A DNA stretch of 64,000 nt from Enterococcus sp. 9D6_DIV0238 (GCF_002174455.2 NZ_CP147246.1:310001-374000), one strand, 5' to 3'. Numbered from the stretch's first letter, positions 34,966 through 44,585 are shown. Made by a program: numbers and translations. The notes: generated by a model from the sequence alone, not told the origin.

Positions 34966-37554
34966 GTGAAAAAAATGCTGCAATGGTTCAAGGAACGAAT
35001 CAGTTATTTTAAAATAATCTTTATTTTTTCAGTTATTATTATCATCTTGCGTGAACTTCTTACGATCAGTAAAACGATCTCATTCAATCAATTAGGTATC
35101 GTTTTTCAAGATATTCCTCTTTGGAAAATTGCTTTGATGCTGCTTATTGGATTGGTCTCTGTGCTGCCGATGCTTAATTATGATGTAATCCTCAACAAGA
35201 TACTAGGACAACATCCCAAGAAAAGATTTCTATTTGAAAGCAGCTGGATGATCAATACGATCAATAATATTGCAGGCTTCGGCGGATTGATCAGTATCGG
35301 ACTACGCTCTGAATTCTACGGTAAAGAAAAAGATGGTAAAAGAGTTGTTCAGGCACTTTCGAAAATTTTACTATTTTTGATGTCGGGTCTTTCAATCTAT
35401 AGTCTTATTTCATTTTTATTAGTAACACTGGGACATACAAATGACTATATCCAACAATATTGGGTTTGGTTAATTGGCGGTAGTCTGTATTTTCCGATCG
35501 TACTACTTGTTAGTTTTTTCAAGAAAGACAATTATATCGGGGATATCGATAGAAAAACGCGTGCTGGCTTGATCTTGACCTCTTTCATGGAATGGACAGG
35601 CGTTTTAGGCAGCTTCTTGTTGATCGGTATGCTGATGGGTGTCAAAATGAATCCATTACAAATCATCCCATTATTTATTGCTGCTTCTGTTATCGGAATC
35701 GTTTCGATGATTCCTGGGGAACTTGGTAGTTTCGACTTATTGATGATCCTCGGATTATCTGCGCTCGGTATCTCTCGCGAGGTTGTCGTTGCTTGGATCC
35801 TACTTTATCGACTCTTTTACTATATTATACCGTTTCTGATCGGTGTGATTTTCTTCATGAATAATTTGAGTTATTCCTTAAATAAAAGATATTCTGGTAT
35901 TCCCAGAGAGCTTTCAACTGAAGTAGCACATAAATTTGTCGTTTTCCTAATGTATTTTTCTGGAATTATGATTGTTTTATCAGCTACGATTCCTGAAGCT
36001 TTTATAGAGTTGACTTGGCTCAAACAGCTAAATCCACTTTCTTTTCGGATCATTACACAAATTCCAGCAATTTTACTAGGCTTTTTGCTCTTGATTACTG
36101 GTAGAGGCATCGCGGCTCGTGTGAAACGTGCTTATTTTCCCACGATCGGATTGATCGTCATTACACTTGGTTATACCTTTATGAAAGATTTTAGCTGGGG
36201 AGTGATTTTATTTCTAAGTTTACTTTTACTTATCATTGTCTTTTCTAAGCGACAATTATTTAGAGAACAACTTGTGTATTCTTGGGAGATGATCACAGTC
36301 GATGGCGTGATTTTTCTAACGCTGACAATCTTATATATCGTGATCGGTGTCTATAACTTGCCGGCCTTCCCTCACCACAAGCACAAATTTATTTCCTTTT
36401 TCTTATTCCCATCTGAGAAAATTTGGTTATCTGGTCTTATTGGTATTTTACTGGTCACTTTAGTCAGCTACTTATTCATTCGTTATCTCGAAGGCAAACG
36501 CTATAAAATCGGTATGCCGCTAGATGACGAACGGGCATTATCACTTTTGCTGAATTATGGAGGAAATACTGACAGTCAATTGGTTTTTCTTGGTGACAAA
36601 GATATGTATATTTATCAAAATAGTGCTCAGGAAGATACTGTCTTGATACAATTTAAAACGATCAACAACAAATGCATCGTTATGGGAGATCCTTCCGGGA
36701 ATAAAGAAGATTTTTCTGATGCGATCGAACAGTTCATCAACGAAGCTGATCGTTGGGGATATTTGCCTGTTTTCTATGAAGTTTCAGAAGAATGTGTAAT
36801 GTTTTTACACGAGTTTGGCTATGATTTCATTAAAATGGGCGAAGAGGCTCATGTTGATTTACCAAGCTTTACTTTATCCGGCAAAAAAATGAAAAGTGAG
36901 CGGGCTGTCATGAATCGTTTCACTAAAGAGAACTATTCTTTCGAGGTTCTGTCCCCTCCTTTTTCAGATGAGTTAGTGTCAGAGCTAAAACAAGTTTCAG
37001 ATGAGTGGCTCGGCAGCCGCAAAGAAAAAGGATTTTCTCTCGGTTTTTTCAATGAAGATTACCTAGCTCGCAGCCAAATCGCTGTAGCGAAAAATCAATC
37101 AGGAAAAATCATTGCATTTGCAAATATCATGCCGACTTACACAAAAGAAGAAGGAACGATCGATTTAATGAGATACAGCAAGGAAGCTCCCTCTGGCGTA
37201 ATGGACTATCTTTTTATCTCCTTATTCCAACATATGCAAGAAGAAGGCTTAGCTTACTTCAATTTAGGAATGGCTCCCTTATCGAATGTAGGAACATCGA
37301 GAAAAAGCTTTATCCAAGAACGGATCGCTTATCTTGTTTATGAATTTGGCTCTCGCTTTTATTCTTTTCAAGGATTACGGGATTATAAAGAAAAATATGC
37401 AACTGCCTGGGTTTCACGTTATACCCTTTATTCCAGAGAAAGTTTTATCGCCTATGTTATGATCGCACTATTGATCATTGACAACGCACCTATTGAAAAG
37501 CAAAAAAATGTTCACGGGATTCGCCGTATTCTTAGAAATAGATCTCAACGTTAA
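34966..37554 (+). CDS. mprF: aminoacyl-phosphatidylglycerol synthase/flippase MprF
   Basis: 862 residues: about 14 TM helices in the first 510 residues (flippase part, PF03706-like) and a cytoplasmic GNAT-like aminoacyl transferase domain (about 520-850, with M-G-D-P-S-G and F-N-L-G-M-A-P-L). It transfers Lys, Ala or Arg from tRNA to phosphatidylglycerol and moves the product to the outer leaflet, lowering surface negative charge and sensitivity to cationic peptides. GTG at 34966 is spaced 6 nt from AGGTG. It forms an operon with ahyD. Which amino acids it uses is unknown. Confidence 0.92.
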   Translation: MKKMLQWFKERISYFKIIFIFSVIIIILRELLTISKTISFNQLGIVFQDIPLWKIALMLLIGLVSVLPMLNYDVILNKILGQHPKKRFLFESSWMINTINNIAGFGGLISIGLRSEFYGKEKDGKRVVQALSKILLFLMSGLSIYSLISFLLVTLGHTNDYIQQYWVWLIGGSLYFPIVLLVSFFKKDNYIGDIDRKTRAGLILTSFMEWTGVLGSFLLIGMLMGVKMNPLQIIPLFIAASVIGIVSMIPGELGSFDLLMILGLSALGISREVVVAWILLYRLFYYIIPFLIGVIFFMNNLSYSLNKRYSGIPRELSTEVAHKFVVFLMYFSGIMIVLSATIPEAFIELTWLKQLNPLSFRIITQIPAILLGFLLLITGRGIAARVKRAYFPTIGLIVITLGYTFMKDFSWGVILFLSLLLLIIVFSKRQLFREQLVYSWEMITVDGVIFLTLTILYIVIGVYNLPAFPHHKHKFISFFLFPSEKIWLSGLIGILLVTLVSYLFIRYLEGKRYKIGMPLDDERALSLLLNYGGNTDSQLVFLGDKDMYIYQNSAQEDTVLIQFKTINNKCIVMGDPSGNKEDFSDAIEQFINEADRWGYLPVFYEVSEECVMFLHEFGYDFIKMGEEAHVDLPSFTLSGKKMKSERAVMNRFTKENYSFEVLSPPFSDELVSELKQVSDEWLGSRKEKGFSLGFFNEDYLARSQIAVAKNQSGKIIAFANIMPTYTKEEGTIDLMRYSKEAPSGVMDYLFISLFQHMQEEGLAYFNLGMAPLSNVGTSRKSFIQERIAYLVYEFGSRFYSFQGLRDYKEKYATAWVSRYTLYSRESFIAYVMIALLIIDNAPIEKQKNVHGIRRILRNRSQR

Positions 37555-37633
37555 GAAGTACGTTGTAATTGGTACAAATCGTTACAGAATTACTGAATAA
37601 TCTACTTTTAGACCATCATTGATCATGATTTAG

Positions 37634-37677
37634 AAAAAAACGAGACAAAACTGATTTTCAGTTTTGTCTCGTTTTTT
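37634..37677. terminator. bidirectional terminator
   Basis: AAAAAACGAGACAAAACTGA with its exact complement around TTT. It serves mprF and the converging PhzF-like gene, overlapping the latter's stop codon. Confidence 0.9.
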
Positions 37678-38551
37678 ACTCATCTAATGTTATTTTTATC
37701 TCTTCGTTCAAACAGGCTGTGCCAGTTATTCTGACCGAATGAGCTGCCTTTTCCCCTCTGATCACATCAACCAAAACCTGTCCTGATCTGTTTACATGTT
37801 TCCCTTGGAAAACAGTGATTTCTTTTCTCTGATCATCAAGATAAATATGGTTTAGAGCATAAGCTCCCATCACACCAGAAGCGGTACCAGTAACAGAATC
37901 TTCTTTCGTTCCTGAAAATGGGGATGAAAAATGCCTTGCAGTCATCACAGCGGCTTCTTTTGAAAGCACTGCAAAAGGATGAACAGAAGCTTTTGACATT
38001 TCAGTCAACAGCTCAGGAAAACATTGTGTATCTGCTGACATTTTGTCCAAAACTGTTTCATTTTTAACCGGAACTAGCAAGGTCCATGAGCCTGTATTTC
38101 CATATTGAATCGGTAAACTGGGATCAAGATCTGTCTTTTCGATCCCTAAACTCTGACAAAGCGCTTTTTTATCTCCCATAAAGTCGATAAACTTTGGTTC
38201 CGCTTGAGTCATCGTGATTTCACATTGTTCATCATTATAATCGACCGAAAGAAGCCCCGCTTTCGTTTCAATGACTCGCTTTTGATTTCCTTTTCCATGA
38301 TATAAAGCAAAAATACTCCCCATCGTCGCATGACCACATAATGGTGTTTCGTGTCCTGGTGTAAAATATCGTAATTTGATATCCGCATGATCACTCGCAC
38401 AACAAAAAACTGTTTCATTAAAGCCGACTTTTTTCGCAATTTCCTGCATCTCTTTTGTACTATACTGATCACCGTTTAAGACAACACCTGCTGGATTCCC
38501 TTGCCCAATGACCTTAGTAAATGCATCTACCCTCAAAACCGAACACTCCAT
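37676..38551 (-). CDS. PhzF family protein
   Basis: 291 residues, a two-lobed isomerase-like fold. V-D-A-F-T and G-N-P-A-G-V-V near the start, the family Glu in F-N-E-T-V-F near 46, and D-S-V-T-G-T-A-S-G-V late in the chain are all hallmarks. PhzF in phenazine producers is an isomerase, but the many homologues outside phenazine clusters have unknown substrates, and no phenazine genes are here. ATG at 38551 follows AAGGGAG. Monocistronic between two terminators. Confidence 0.85.
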   Translation of the reverse strand: MECSVLRVDAFTKVIGQGNPAGVVLNGDQYSTKEMQEIAKKVGFNETVFCCASDHADIKLRYFTPGHETPLCGHATMGSIFALYHGKGNQKRVIETKAGLLSVDYNDEQCEITMTQAEPKFIDFMGDKKALCQSLGIEKTDLDPSLPIQYGNTGSWTLLVPVKNETVLDKMSADTQCFPELLTEMSKASVHPFAVLSKEAAVMTARHFSSPFSGTKEDSVTGTASGVMGAYALNHIYLDDQRKEITVFQGKHVNRSGQVLVDVIRGEKAAHSVRITGTACLNEEIKITLDE

Positions 38552-38588
38552 TAACGAACGCTCCCTTTTTTTAGTCCATATCATATAA

Positions 38589-38637
38589 TAAAAAAGCGTA
38601 TACGTCAAAACAGATTTTTGTTTTGACATACACGCTT
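38589..38637 (-). terminator. intrinsic terminator after tuf
   Basis: AAGCGTGTATGTCAAAAC paired with GTTTTGACGTATACGCTT, then a T-run on the minus strand. Confidence 0.85.
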
Positions 38638-38650
38638 AGTACGACGTTTT

Positions 38651-39838
38651 CTATTTTTCTATTTCTGTCACAATGCCGGATCCGACTGTGCGTCCACCTT
38701 CGCGAATTGAAAAGGTCGTTCCTTTTTCAACAGCAATTGGATGGATCAATTCAACATCGATCGTCACATTGTCACCCGGCATAACCATTTCAACATTTTC
38801 AGGGAGTTCAACAACTCCCGTTACATCAGTTGTTCGGAAATAAAATTGTGGACGATAATTTGTAAAGAATGGTGTATGACGTCCACCTTCTTCTTTTGTA
38901 AGAACATAGACTTCTGCATTGAATTTTGTATGTGGAGTAATGGAACCCGGTTTAGCAATTACTTGTCCACGTTCGATTTCATCACGAGTGATTCCACGTA
39001 AAAGTACACCAACATTATCTCCTGCTTCACCATAATCCAATGTTTTTCTGAACATTTCTATTCCAGTTACCACGGCTTTTTGTGTTTCTGGTTTAATCCC
39101 TACGATTTCAATTTCGTCACCAACGCTCACTTTTCCTCGGTCGATACGACCAGAAGCAACAGTTCCTCGTCCTGTAATTGAAAAGACATCTTCTACTGGT
39201 AGTAATAACGGTTTATCTGTATCCCTTTCAGGTGTAGGAATATATGAATCAACAGTATCCATCAACTCTATGATGGCAGCTTCTGCTTCTGGATCTCCTT
39301 GAAGTGCTTTTAATGCAGAGCCTTTGATGATCGGCGTATCATCGCCTGGGAAATTGTACTCATTAAGTAATTCACGAACTTCCATCTCAACTAAATCGAT
39401 CAACTCTTCATCATCTACTAAATCTGTTTTATTAAGAAAGACGATCAGATATTTAACACCGACTTGACGAGACAATAAAATATGCTCTCTTGTTTGCGGC
39501 ATTGGACCATCAGTTGCTGAAACGACTAAAATCGCACCATCCATTTGAGCTGCACCTGTGATCATATTTTTCACGTAATCCGCATGTCCCGGAGCATCGA
39601 TATGAGCATAGTGACGAGCGTCTGTTTCGTATTCCACATGGGCGGTGTTGATTGTGATTCCACGTTCTCTTTCTTCTGGTGCTGCATCAATACTAGCATA
39701 GTCCTGCGGGTTTGCTAGGCCTTTTTTTCCTAATACTGTAGTGATCGCAGCAGTCAATGTTGTTTTCCCATGATCGACATGACCGATCGTGCCGATATTT
39801 ACATGGGGTTTACTTCTGTCATAATGTTGTTTTGCCAT
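38651..39838 (-). CDS. tuf: elongation factor Tu, second divergent copy (TufB type)
   Basis: 395 residues. GTPase motifs are intact: G-H-V-D-H-G-K-T (19-26), D-A-P-G-H and N-K-T-D. Domains 2 and 3 are complete. It delivers aminoacyl-tRNA to the ribosome. It stands alone, without rpsL, rpsG or fusA. From memory, many residues agree with streptococcal rather than enterococcal TufA (for example [34 protein letters not shown]). This fits the known second enterococcal tuf gene thought to come from a streptococcal relative. Its own promoter lies at 39916-39943. Confidence 0.93.
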   Translation of the reverse strand: MAKQHYDRSKPHVNIGTIGHVDHGKTTLTAAITTVLGKKGLANPQDYASIDAAPEERERGITINTAHVEYETDARHYAHIDAPGHADYVKNMITGAAQMDGAILVVSATDGPMPQTREHILLSRQVGVKYLIVFLNKTDLVDDEELIDLVEMEVRELLNEYNFPGDDTPIIKGSALKALQGDPEAEAAIIELMDTVDSYIPTPERDTDKPLLLPVEDVFSITGRGTVASGRIDRGKVSVGDEIEIVGIKPETQKAVVTGIEMFRKTLDYGEAGDNVGVLLRGITRDEIERGQVIAKPGSITPHTKFNAEVYVLTKEEGGRHTPFFTNYRPQFYFRTTDVTGVVELPENVEMVMPGDNVTIDVELIHPIAVEKGTTFSIREGGRTVGSGIVTEIEK

Positions 39839-39888
39839 AATTTACAAACCTCCTATTTTCTTCAAAGGATCAGTAAAAGGATTTTAAA

Positions 39889-39907
39889 TTGACCTTTATT
39901 GACCTTT
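39889..39907. repeat. short direct repeat in the tuf leader
   Basis: TTGACCTTTA followed at once by TTGACCTTT, downstream of the tuf -10 box on the minus strand. Possible regulatory site; no regulator recognised. Confidence 0.4.
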
Positions 39908-39915
39908 GTAATGCT

Positions 39916-39943
39916 ATTATATACCTATTTAAAAAAAGTACAA
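39916..39943 (-). promoter_or_regulatory. promoter of tuf
   Basis: TTGTAC (39943-39938), 16-bp spacer, TATAAT (39921-39916). Confidence 0.7.
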
Positions 39944-39981
39944 CTTATATGCTTACTAATTGTAAGTGGTGAAACAGAAAG

Positions 39982-40012
39982 AAAAAAGGATGGTTTTAAG
40001 CACCATCCTTTT
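39982..40012 (-). terminator. terminator after the small-protein pair
   Basis: AAAGGATGGT paired with ACCATCCTTT around 7 nt, T-run on the minus strand. Confidence 0.85.
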
Positions 40013-40018
40013 AATAAA

Positions 40019-40180
40019 TTACTTTTTATAAAATTGATCCATCTTACGTTCGACGTTTTCGCCGCATACATTTGCAAATTCAGCCGATAAGCGACGTAAC
40101 TCTATTGCATCATCCAGGGAAAGCTCCTCTGTTTGAAATTTTTCGATCAGTCCCAACAACCGTTCTGTATTTTCCTTCAT
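40019..40180 (-). CDS. 53-residue protein of unknown function
   Basis: Small protein beginning MKENTERLLGLIEKFQ, rich in charged helix-forming residues (two predicted helices, about 2-15 and 21-45) with one Cys near 39 and a basic end (D-Q-F-Y-K-K). It has a good ribosome site (AGGTGGG), lies 12 nt after the stop of the 118-residue gene upstream, and is followed at once by a terminator, all of which support a real gene. No family recognised. The heptad-like Leu/Ile spacing suggests dimerisation or binding to its neighbour. Confidence 0.6.
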   Translation of the reverse strand: MKENTERLLGLIEKFQTEELSLDDAIELRRLSAEFANVCGENVERKMDQFYKK

Positions 40181-40192
40181 GTTTTTCCCACC

Positions 40193-40549
40193 TTAAATTC
40201 TATCAACGACTTGCTCGATTTCCTTTTCATCATAAACCGTCAAAATAAATTTCTCTTGATAAGATCTTGTCATCTCTTTAATTTGATCGATCATATGAGT
40301 GTCACAATCAATATAAAGAATAATCGCTTCAAATCTATTTTTAGTGTCGTTTAAAAAACGTTTTAAGTCGTTAAGCGTATTATGTCTTGTCATTGTTTCA
40401 TAGGCTGGCATTTGTTTTGCTCGAATAAAATTATAAGGAATCTCTCCAGAATATCCGACAACCGCAACTTTCTTACCAGTGTGCTCTCTCTTGACTAAAT
40501 CCCAGACTTTCTCGATTTTTCTTGAATTCTTTCCTTTAACAATAATCAT
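40193..40549 (-). CDS. 118-residue protein of unknown function
   Basis: Cytoplasmic alpha/beta protein. Predicted strands are M-I-I-V-K-G at the N-terminus, K-V-A-V-V-G-Y-S-G near 29-37, A-I-I-L-Y-I-D-C-D near 77-85 and F-I-L-T-V-Y-D near 102-108. Basic helices lie between them. The early G-K-N-S-R-K is not a proper Walker A. The pattern recalls a Rossmann-like or nucleotide-binding fold, but no family is recognised. GGGAG ribosome site at the ATG (40549). Its leader holds an 11-bp-stem hairpin (40589-40633). First gene of a two-gene operon. Confidence 0.65.
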   Translation of the reverse strand: MIIVKGKNSRKIEKVWDLVKREHTGKKVAVVGYSGEIPYNFIRAKQMPAYETMTRHNTLNDLKRFLNDTKNRFEAIILYIDCDTHMIDQIKEMTRSYQEKFILTVYDEKEIEQVVDRI

Positions 40550-40588
40550 TGATCTATCTCCCTTTTCTTCATCATATTCAATCAATAT

Positions 40589-40633
40589 GACACAAAGAAA
40601 CCATAGGATCATCAACTGGCACTTCTTTGTGTC
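40589..40633 (-). promoter_or_regulatory. leader hairpin of the small-protein operon
   Basis: GACACAAAGAA and TTCTTTGTGTC, perfect 11-bp arms with a 23-nt loop, between a strong unused ribosome site (AGGAGGAG near 40660) and the first gene. No T-run, so not a simple terminator. Confidence 0.5.
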
Positions 40634-40743
40634 CAGCCTTATTCGCGCAAGATAATCTCCTCCTAAAAACAATTACACATTAACCATAGCATAGAAAAAA
40701 AATAAAGCAAGAGAACAAAAACATTAAAAATAAAACGAGGGTT

Positions 40744-40797
40744 AAAAAAACAGCTGAACGAGATAGAATCACGACGGCTCTATCTTTGTTCAGCTGT
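40744..40797 (-). terminator. intrinsic terminator after nagE
   Basis: ACAGCTGAAC and GTTCAGCTGT arms with an inner GATAGA/TCTATC stem, followed by a T-run on the minus strand. Confidence 0.88.
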
Positions 40798-40809
40798 AAA
40801 TAACGGCTA

Positions 40810-42798
40810 TTATTTTACTGTTACTTTACCAATTGTATCATTGGCTGAAGTTTCTTGACCTGATTTAGCTAGATCATAGCTATCAACAATATCTTGATTT
40901 GTAAATACAACGATCAAATCTGATTTTTTACCTGCCGCTTCAAGCGCAGCTAGATCCATTGTAGCGATCTTATCGCCTTGTTTTACTATTTGCCCTTCTT
41001 CAACATGAAGCGTAAATGGTGCACCTTTTAGTTCAACTGTATCTAAGCCCATGTGTAATAGTACTTCGATACCTGAATCAGTTTGGATTCCTAAGGCATG
41101 TTTAGTTGGGAAAATACTAGTGATTTTACCAGCAACTGGTGTTGTTACTTCACCATCTGTTGGAATGACCGCAAATCCATCACCCATCATTTTTGCTGAG
41201 AAAACATCATCTTGTACTTCAGAAATCGGGATAACTTTCCCGTTCGCTACTGCAAATAACTCAGTTTCTTTTGTTGTTGCAGCAGGTGTTGATACTTCTT
41301 CTTTCACTTCAGGCTTTTTTACAGGTTCACCTGAAATTGGAGCAGCTCCATTACGAATTTTATTCATTTCGTCTGCAACGAATTGAACCTCTGTCCCAAC
41401 GATCACTTGAATATTTGTATCATCAATGACTTTCACACCTGGAACGCCAGTTGCTTTGATTTTCCCTTGATCGACTTTACTTGTATCAGCCACTGTTAAA
41501 CGTAAACGAGTTGTACAGTTGTCGATAGAAGTAACATTTGCATCTCCGCCAAGACCTTGATAAATTCTGCTTGCTAATACAGCGAATTTATTATCTCCAC
41601 TTGTTGCAACATCTGGTGTTTCTTCGCCTTCACCTTCTTCACGACCTGGTGTCATCAAGTTAAACTTCTTGATTGCAAAGTCGAATACTACGAAGTAAAG
41701 AACAGCCATTACTAATCCTTGAACGATCAACATGTACGGTTGGTTCGCGATTGGATTACGTAAGCTTAACACAAAGTCGACTAGTCCAGCACTAAATGCA
41801 AAACCTGCTGTCCAGTGGAAAATTGCTGAGATGAATAATGAAATACCTGTCAAAATAGCATGTAATACATATAATGGCCATGCTACGAACATGAATGAAA
41901 ATTCTAATGGTTCAGTGATACCTGTGAAGAATGAAGCAAAAGCTGCTGCGATCATCAATGAAGCAGTTGCTTTTTTCTTTTCAGGACGAGCGTTACGATA
42001 AATCGCGTATGCTCCAGCTGGTAAACCAAACATCATCATTGGGAAGAACCCAGCTTGATACATACCAGTGACACCTTTTTCACCAGCACCTGACAAGAAG
42101 TTTCCAATATCGTTGATACCAGCTACGTCGAACCAGAATACTGAGTTTAAAGCGTGGTGTAAACCTGTCGGGATCAATAAACGGTTAAAGAATCCGTAAA
42201 GACCAGCACCTACAGCACCCAATTTAGAGATAGATTCACCAAAAGTTACTAAGCCAGAAAAGACAACTGGCCAAACAAAGAACAATACGCCTGAAGCAAC
42301 TAACATTGCTAAAGCAGTCATGATCGGTACTAATCGTTTCCCACTAAAGAATGATAAAGCCATCGGTAATTTCACTTGGCTGAAACGATTGTACATCGCA
42401 GCTGCGATCAAACCTGATAAAATACCGATAAAGGCATTACCGATTTTCGCAAATGCAGGATCGACCTGCTCAACTGGAATTCCTTTCATCGCACCAACTG
42501 CTGCACTTGAAAGTAATGTTGTTACAACTAAGAACGCTACTAGTCCACTAAGGGCTGCTGCACCGTCTTTATCTTTAGACATACCTAATGCCAAACCAAC
42601 CGCGAATAATACTGGTAAGTTATCAATGATCGCGCCCCCTGCTTTCACTAAGAAAACAGATAAGAAATTCGGATCGCCTAATCCAGTCATTACGTTTGGA
42701 TCGATCCAATAACCAATCCCCATCAAAATCGCTGCTGCCGGTAATACGGCTACAGGAAGCATCAATGAACGTCCCATTCTTTGCATGTATGCTTTCAT
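40810..42798 (-). CDS. nagE: PTS sugar transporter EIICBA, N-acetylglucosamine type
   Basis: 662 residues with EIIC (1-380, about ten TM helices), EIIB (405-485, phospho-Cys C428 in D-N-C-T-T-R-L-R) and EIIA (515-650, H567 and phospho-His H582 in L-L-H-M-G-L-D-T-V). EIIC phrases such as A-G-G-A-I-I-D-N-L, F-N-R-L-L-I-P-T-G-L-H and G-F-F-P-M-M-M-F-G-L-P follow NagE more closely than PtsG. It imports and phosphorylates N-acetylglucosamine, possibly also glucose. It lies 22 nt after a GlcT-like antiterminator gene that probably controls it. Confidence 0.88.
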   Translation of the reverse strand: MKAYMQRMGRSLMLPVAVLPAAAILMGIGYWIDPNVMTGLGDPNFLSVFLVKAGGAIIDNLPVLFAVGLALGMSKDKDGAAALSGLVAFLVVTTLLSSAAVGAMKGIPVEQVDPAFAKIGNAFIGILSGLIAAAMYNRFSQVKLPMALSFFSGKRLVPIMTALAMLVASGVLFFVWPVVFSGLVTFGESISKLGAVGAGLYGFFNRLLIPTGLHHALNSVFWFDVAGINDIGNFLSGAGEKGVTGMYQAGFFPMMMFGLPAGAYAIYRNARPEKKKATASLMIAAAFASFFTGITEPLEFSFMFVAWPLYVLHAILTGISLFISAIFHWTAGFAFSAGLVDFVLSLRNPIANQPYMLIVQGLVMAVLYFVVFDFAIKKFNLMTPGREEGEGEETPDVATSGDNKFAVLASRIYQGLGGDANVTSIDNCTTRLRLTVADTSKVDQGKIKATGVPGVKVIDDTNIQVIVGTEVQFVADEMNKIRNGAAPISGEPVKKPEVKEEVSTPAATTKETELFAVANGKVIPISEVQDDVFSAKMMGDGFAVIPTDGEVTTPVAGKITSIFPTKHALGIQTDSGIEVLLHMGLDTVELKGAPFTLHVEEGQIVKQGDKIATMDLAALEAAGKKSDLIVVFTNQDIVDSYDLAKSGQETSANDTIGKVTVK

Positions 42799-42820
42799 TT
42801 TAGTTTCTCCCCTTATTCTT

Positions 42821-43654
42821 TTATTTGGTCATCCTCAAGCGTTCGATATGAATCGCGAGATAACCTAATTCTTCGTTTGGAACCTGATAGTGAAAGTTCC
42901 TCATTAACAAAACCTGGACTTTTTTAGAGATTTCATAGCTCTCCGCATATTTCTTGCGGACCACATCTAAAATTTCATCATCCAGTACTGCATATTGATT
43001 TTGCTGAAAACGGTGAATAAACAAGCGCAAATGATTGACTAACCTAGAATAACTTAGGCTCATCTTTTCATCATGAATATTGATCCCCAATTCTTGCTCG
43101 ATTAAATGAATGATTTCTGAAACGATTGTGACTTCACGGATACTTTTACTATTATCCGTCCGCCCGCTGCGAGCACTATGAATATGGATAGCAATATAAC
43201 CTGCCTCATCATAGCTAAATGGGATTTCCAATGTCTGTGTTAAATATTCAACAGCCCATTGTGCAATTGAAAATTCTTCACTATAAAGAATTTCGATCTC
43301 ATTTAAAAGTTTGTTGCGCACAATGATATTGTTTTGAATATTTTCAGCCGCAAAGGCAATATGATCACTTAGCCCGATATTGATATGCTCATTTAGTTTT
43401 TCACCTAAAACCATCTCAGCATGTGCAATGATTTCTTCTGTTACAAAGAAATACTTTTCATCGATTTGTGATAGTAGAACTTGCAGTTTTTTTACACCGT
43501 CTGGTTCCATCACAAACATCCGCTCCACCTGTTGCGGGAATAACAAGTCATTTTTCTTCTTGTTAAAGCCCACTCCTTTGCCAACAGCTACTTTTTCCTG
43601 CCCGACATCTTCAACAAGTACTGCATTTTGATTAAGCACCTTTTTGATTTTCAT
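42821..43654 (-). CDS. BglG/GlcT family transcriptional antiterminator
   Basis: 277 residues: N-terminal RNA-binding CAT domain (1-55, with V-L-N-Q-N-A-V-L-V), PRD1 (about 65-170, H-I-N-I-G-L-S-D-H and I-A-I-H-I-H-S-A-R) and PRD2 (about 175-277, N-H-L-R-L-F-I-H-R and L-A-I-H-I-E-R). Such proteins bind leader RNA and are controlled by PTS phosphorylation of the PRD His residues. The ATG at 43654 is 7 nt from AGAGG. Upstream of nagE in the same operon. A full RAT hairpin was not found in the leader. Confidence 0.88.
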   Translation of the reverse strand: MKIKKVLNQNAVLVEDVGQEKVAVGKGVGFNKKKNDLLFPQQVERMFVMEPDGVKKLQVLLSQIDEKYFFVTEEIIAHAEMVLGEKLNEHINIGLSDHIAFAAENIQNNIIVRNKLLNEIEILYSEEFSIAQWAVEYLTQTLEIPFSYDEAGYIAIHIHSARSGRTDNSKSIREVTIVSEIIHLIEQELGINIHDEKMSLSYSRLVNHLRLFIHRFQQNQYAVLDDEILDVVRKKYAESYEISKKVQVLLMRNFHYQVPNEELGYLAIHIERLRMTK

Positions 43655-43917
43655 AAACATTCCTCTTCTGCAGAAGTAGATCGTCCGCATTCACGTGCCA
43701 GAGCAACAAAAAAAGCATAGAACAATCCCGTCAAAATATGAGTATATCATATTTTAAAGAAATTCTTCCATGCCTAGTATTATCCAGTCACATGAAAACG
43801 CTATTCGTTTTGTTAACAGTGATAGTTTACAAAGATATAGACCATTTGTCAATCAATTTGTTTCTTTTTTTTCAAAAAATTGATCAAAAAAATTTTCCAT
43901 TCAGAAAAATAAAAAAA

Positions 43918-43951
43918 TCAGCGAATGTTTGTATGTAAAAACATTCGCTGA
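43918..43951 (-). terminator. intrinsic terminator after rpoE
   Basis: TCAGCGAATGTTT with its exact complement around 8 nt, T-run on the minus strand. The remaining 260 bp up to the antiterminator gene hold its promoter region and nothing else recognised. Confidence 0.9.
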
Positions 43952-43958
43952 AATCAGT

Positions 43959-44585
43959 TTACTCTTCTTCTTCGTCGGCATACTCGTCTTCATCGTCAAA
44001 GTCGTCATCTACATCGTCTTCATCAATAATAGTCAAGTCTTCTTCAATGCCAGGAAGCTCTTCTTCTTCATCATCTGAATCTGCACCGATTTCTTGAAGA
44101 TCAGAGTTGTATGCTTTGATTTCTTCATCCTCATCGTCATCATCATCATAAAGAATATCGTCTTCGTCTTCATCCGTTAATTCTGCATCTTCCGGATCAT
44201 CATCGTTGTAGTCGATCACGTCTTCATCATTGGCATCAATGATAAAGGCATTGACTTTCTTACGTTTTCTACGGCGTGGTTTATCTTCTTCATCATCTTC
44301 TAAACCATGTGTTACTTCTTCGTCGATAGAATCGATTGGATACCATGAGCGCAAGCCCCAACGGTTATCTCCTAGAGAGATAAAACTGCCATCAATATTT
44401 AAGTCAGTATAAAATTGTGCTAAAGAGTCACGAATTTCGCTGTCAGATTTTCCAAGATAATTTTGAATTTGGTTTACTAAATCAGAGAAATCCATCACAT
44501 CTTCACGTTGTTCTAAAATTGCGTGCGCAACTTCGATCATGGATAGTTCATCTTTGTTCAACCCGTCAAATACATTAATTTCCAA
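43959..44585 (-). CDS. rpoE: RNA polymerase delta subunit
   Basis: 208 residues: N-terminal HARE-HTH domain (1-90; [13 protein letters not shown] and N-R-W-G-L-R-S-W), a short basic patch (R-R-R-K-R-K-K) and a very acidic Asp/Glu tail of about 90 residues. Delta speeds RNA polymerase recycling in Gram-positives. TTG at 44585 is preferred, 9 nt after AAGGA; an in-frame GTG at 44594 is too close to the ribosome site. The usual downstream pyrG is not next to it here. Confidence 0.95.
   Translation of the reverse strand: MEINVFDGLNKDELSMIEVAHAILEQREDVMDFSDLVNQIQNYLGKSDSEIRDSLAQFYTDLNIDGSFISLGDNRWGLRSWYPIDSIDEEVTHGLEDDEEDKPRRRKRKKVNAFIIDANDEDVIDYNDDDPEDAELTDEDEDDILYDDDDDEDEEIKAYNSDLQEIGADSDDEEEELPGIEEDLTIIDEDDVDDDFDDEDEYADEEEE

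Noticed and set aside
43700..43740. RAT/terminator for the GlcT-like antiterminator (GGATTGTT in the leader)
   Set aside because: Only the first eight bases resemble a ribonucleic antiterminator; the pairing half and an overlapping terminator hairpin are missing.
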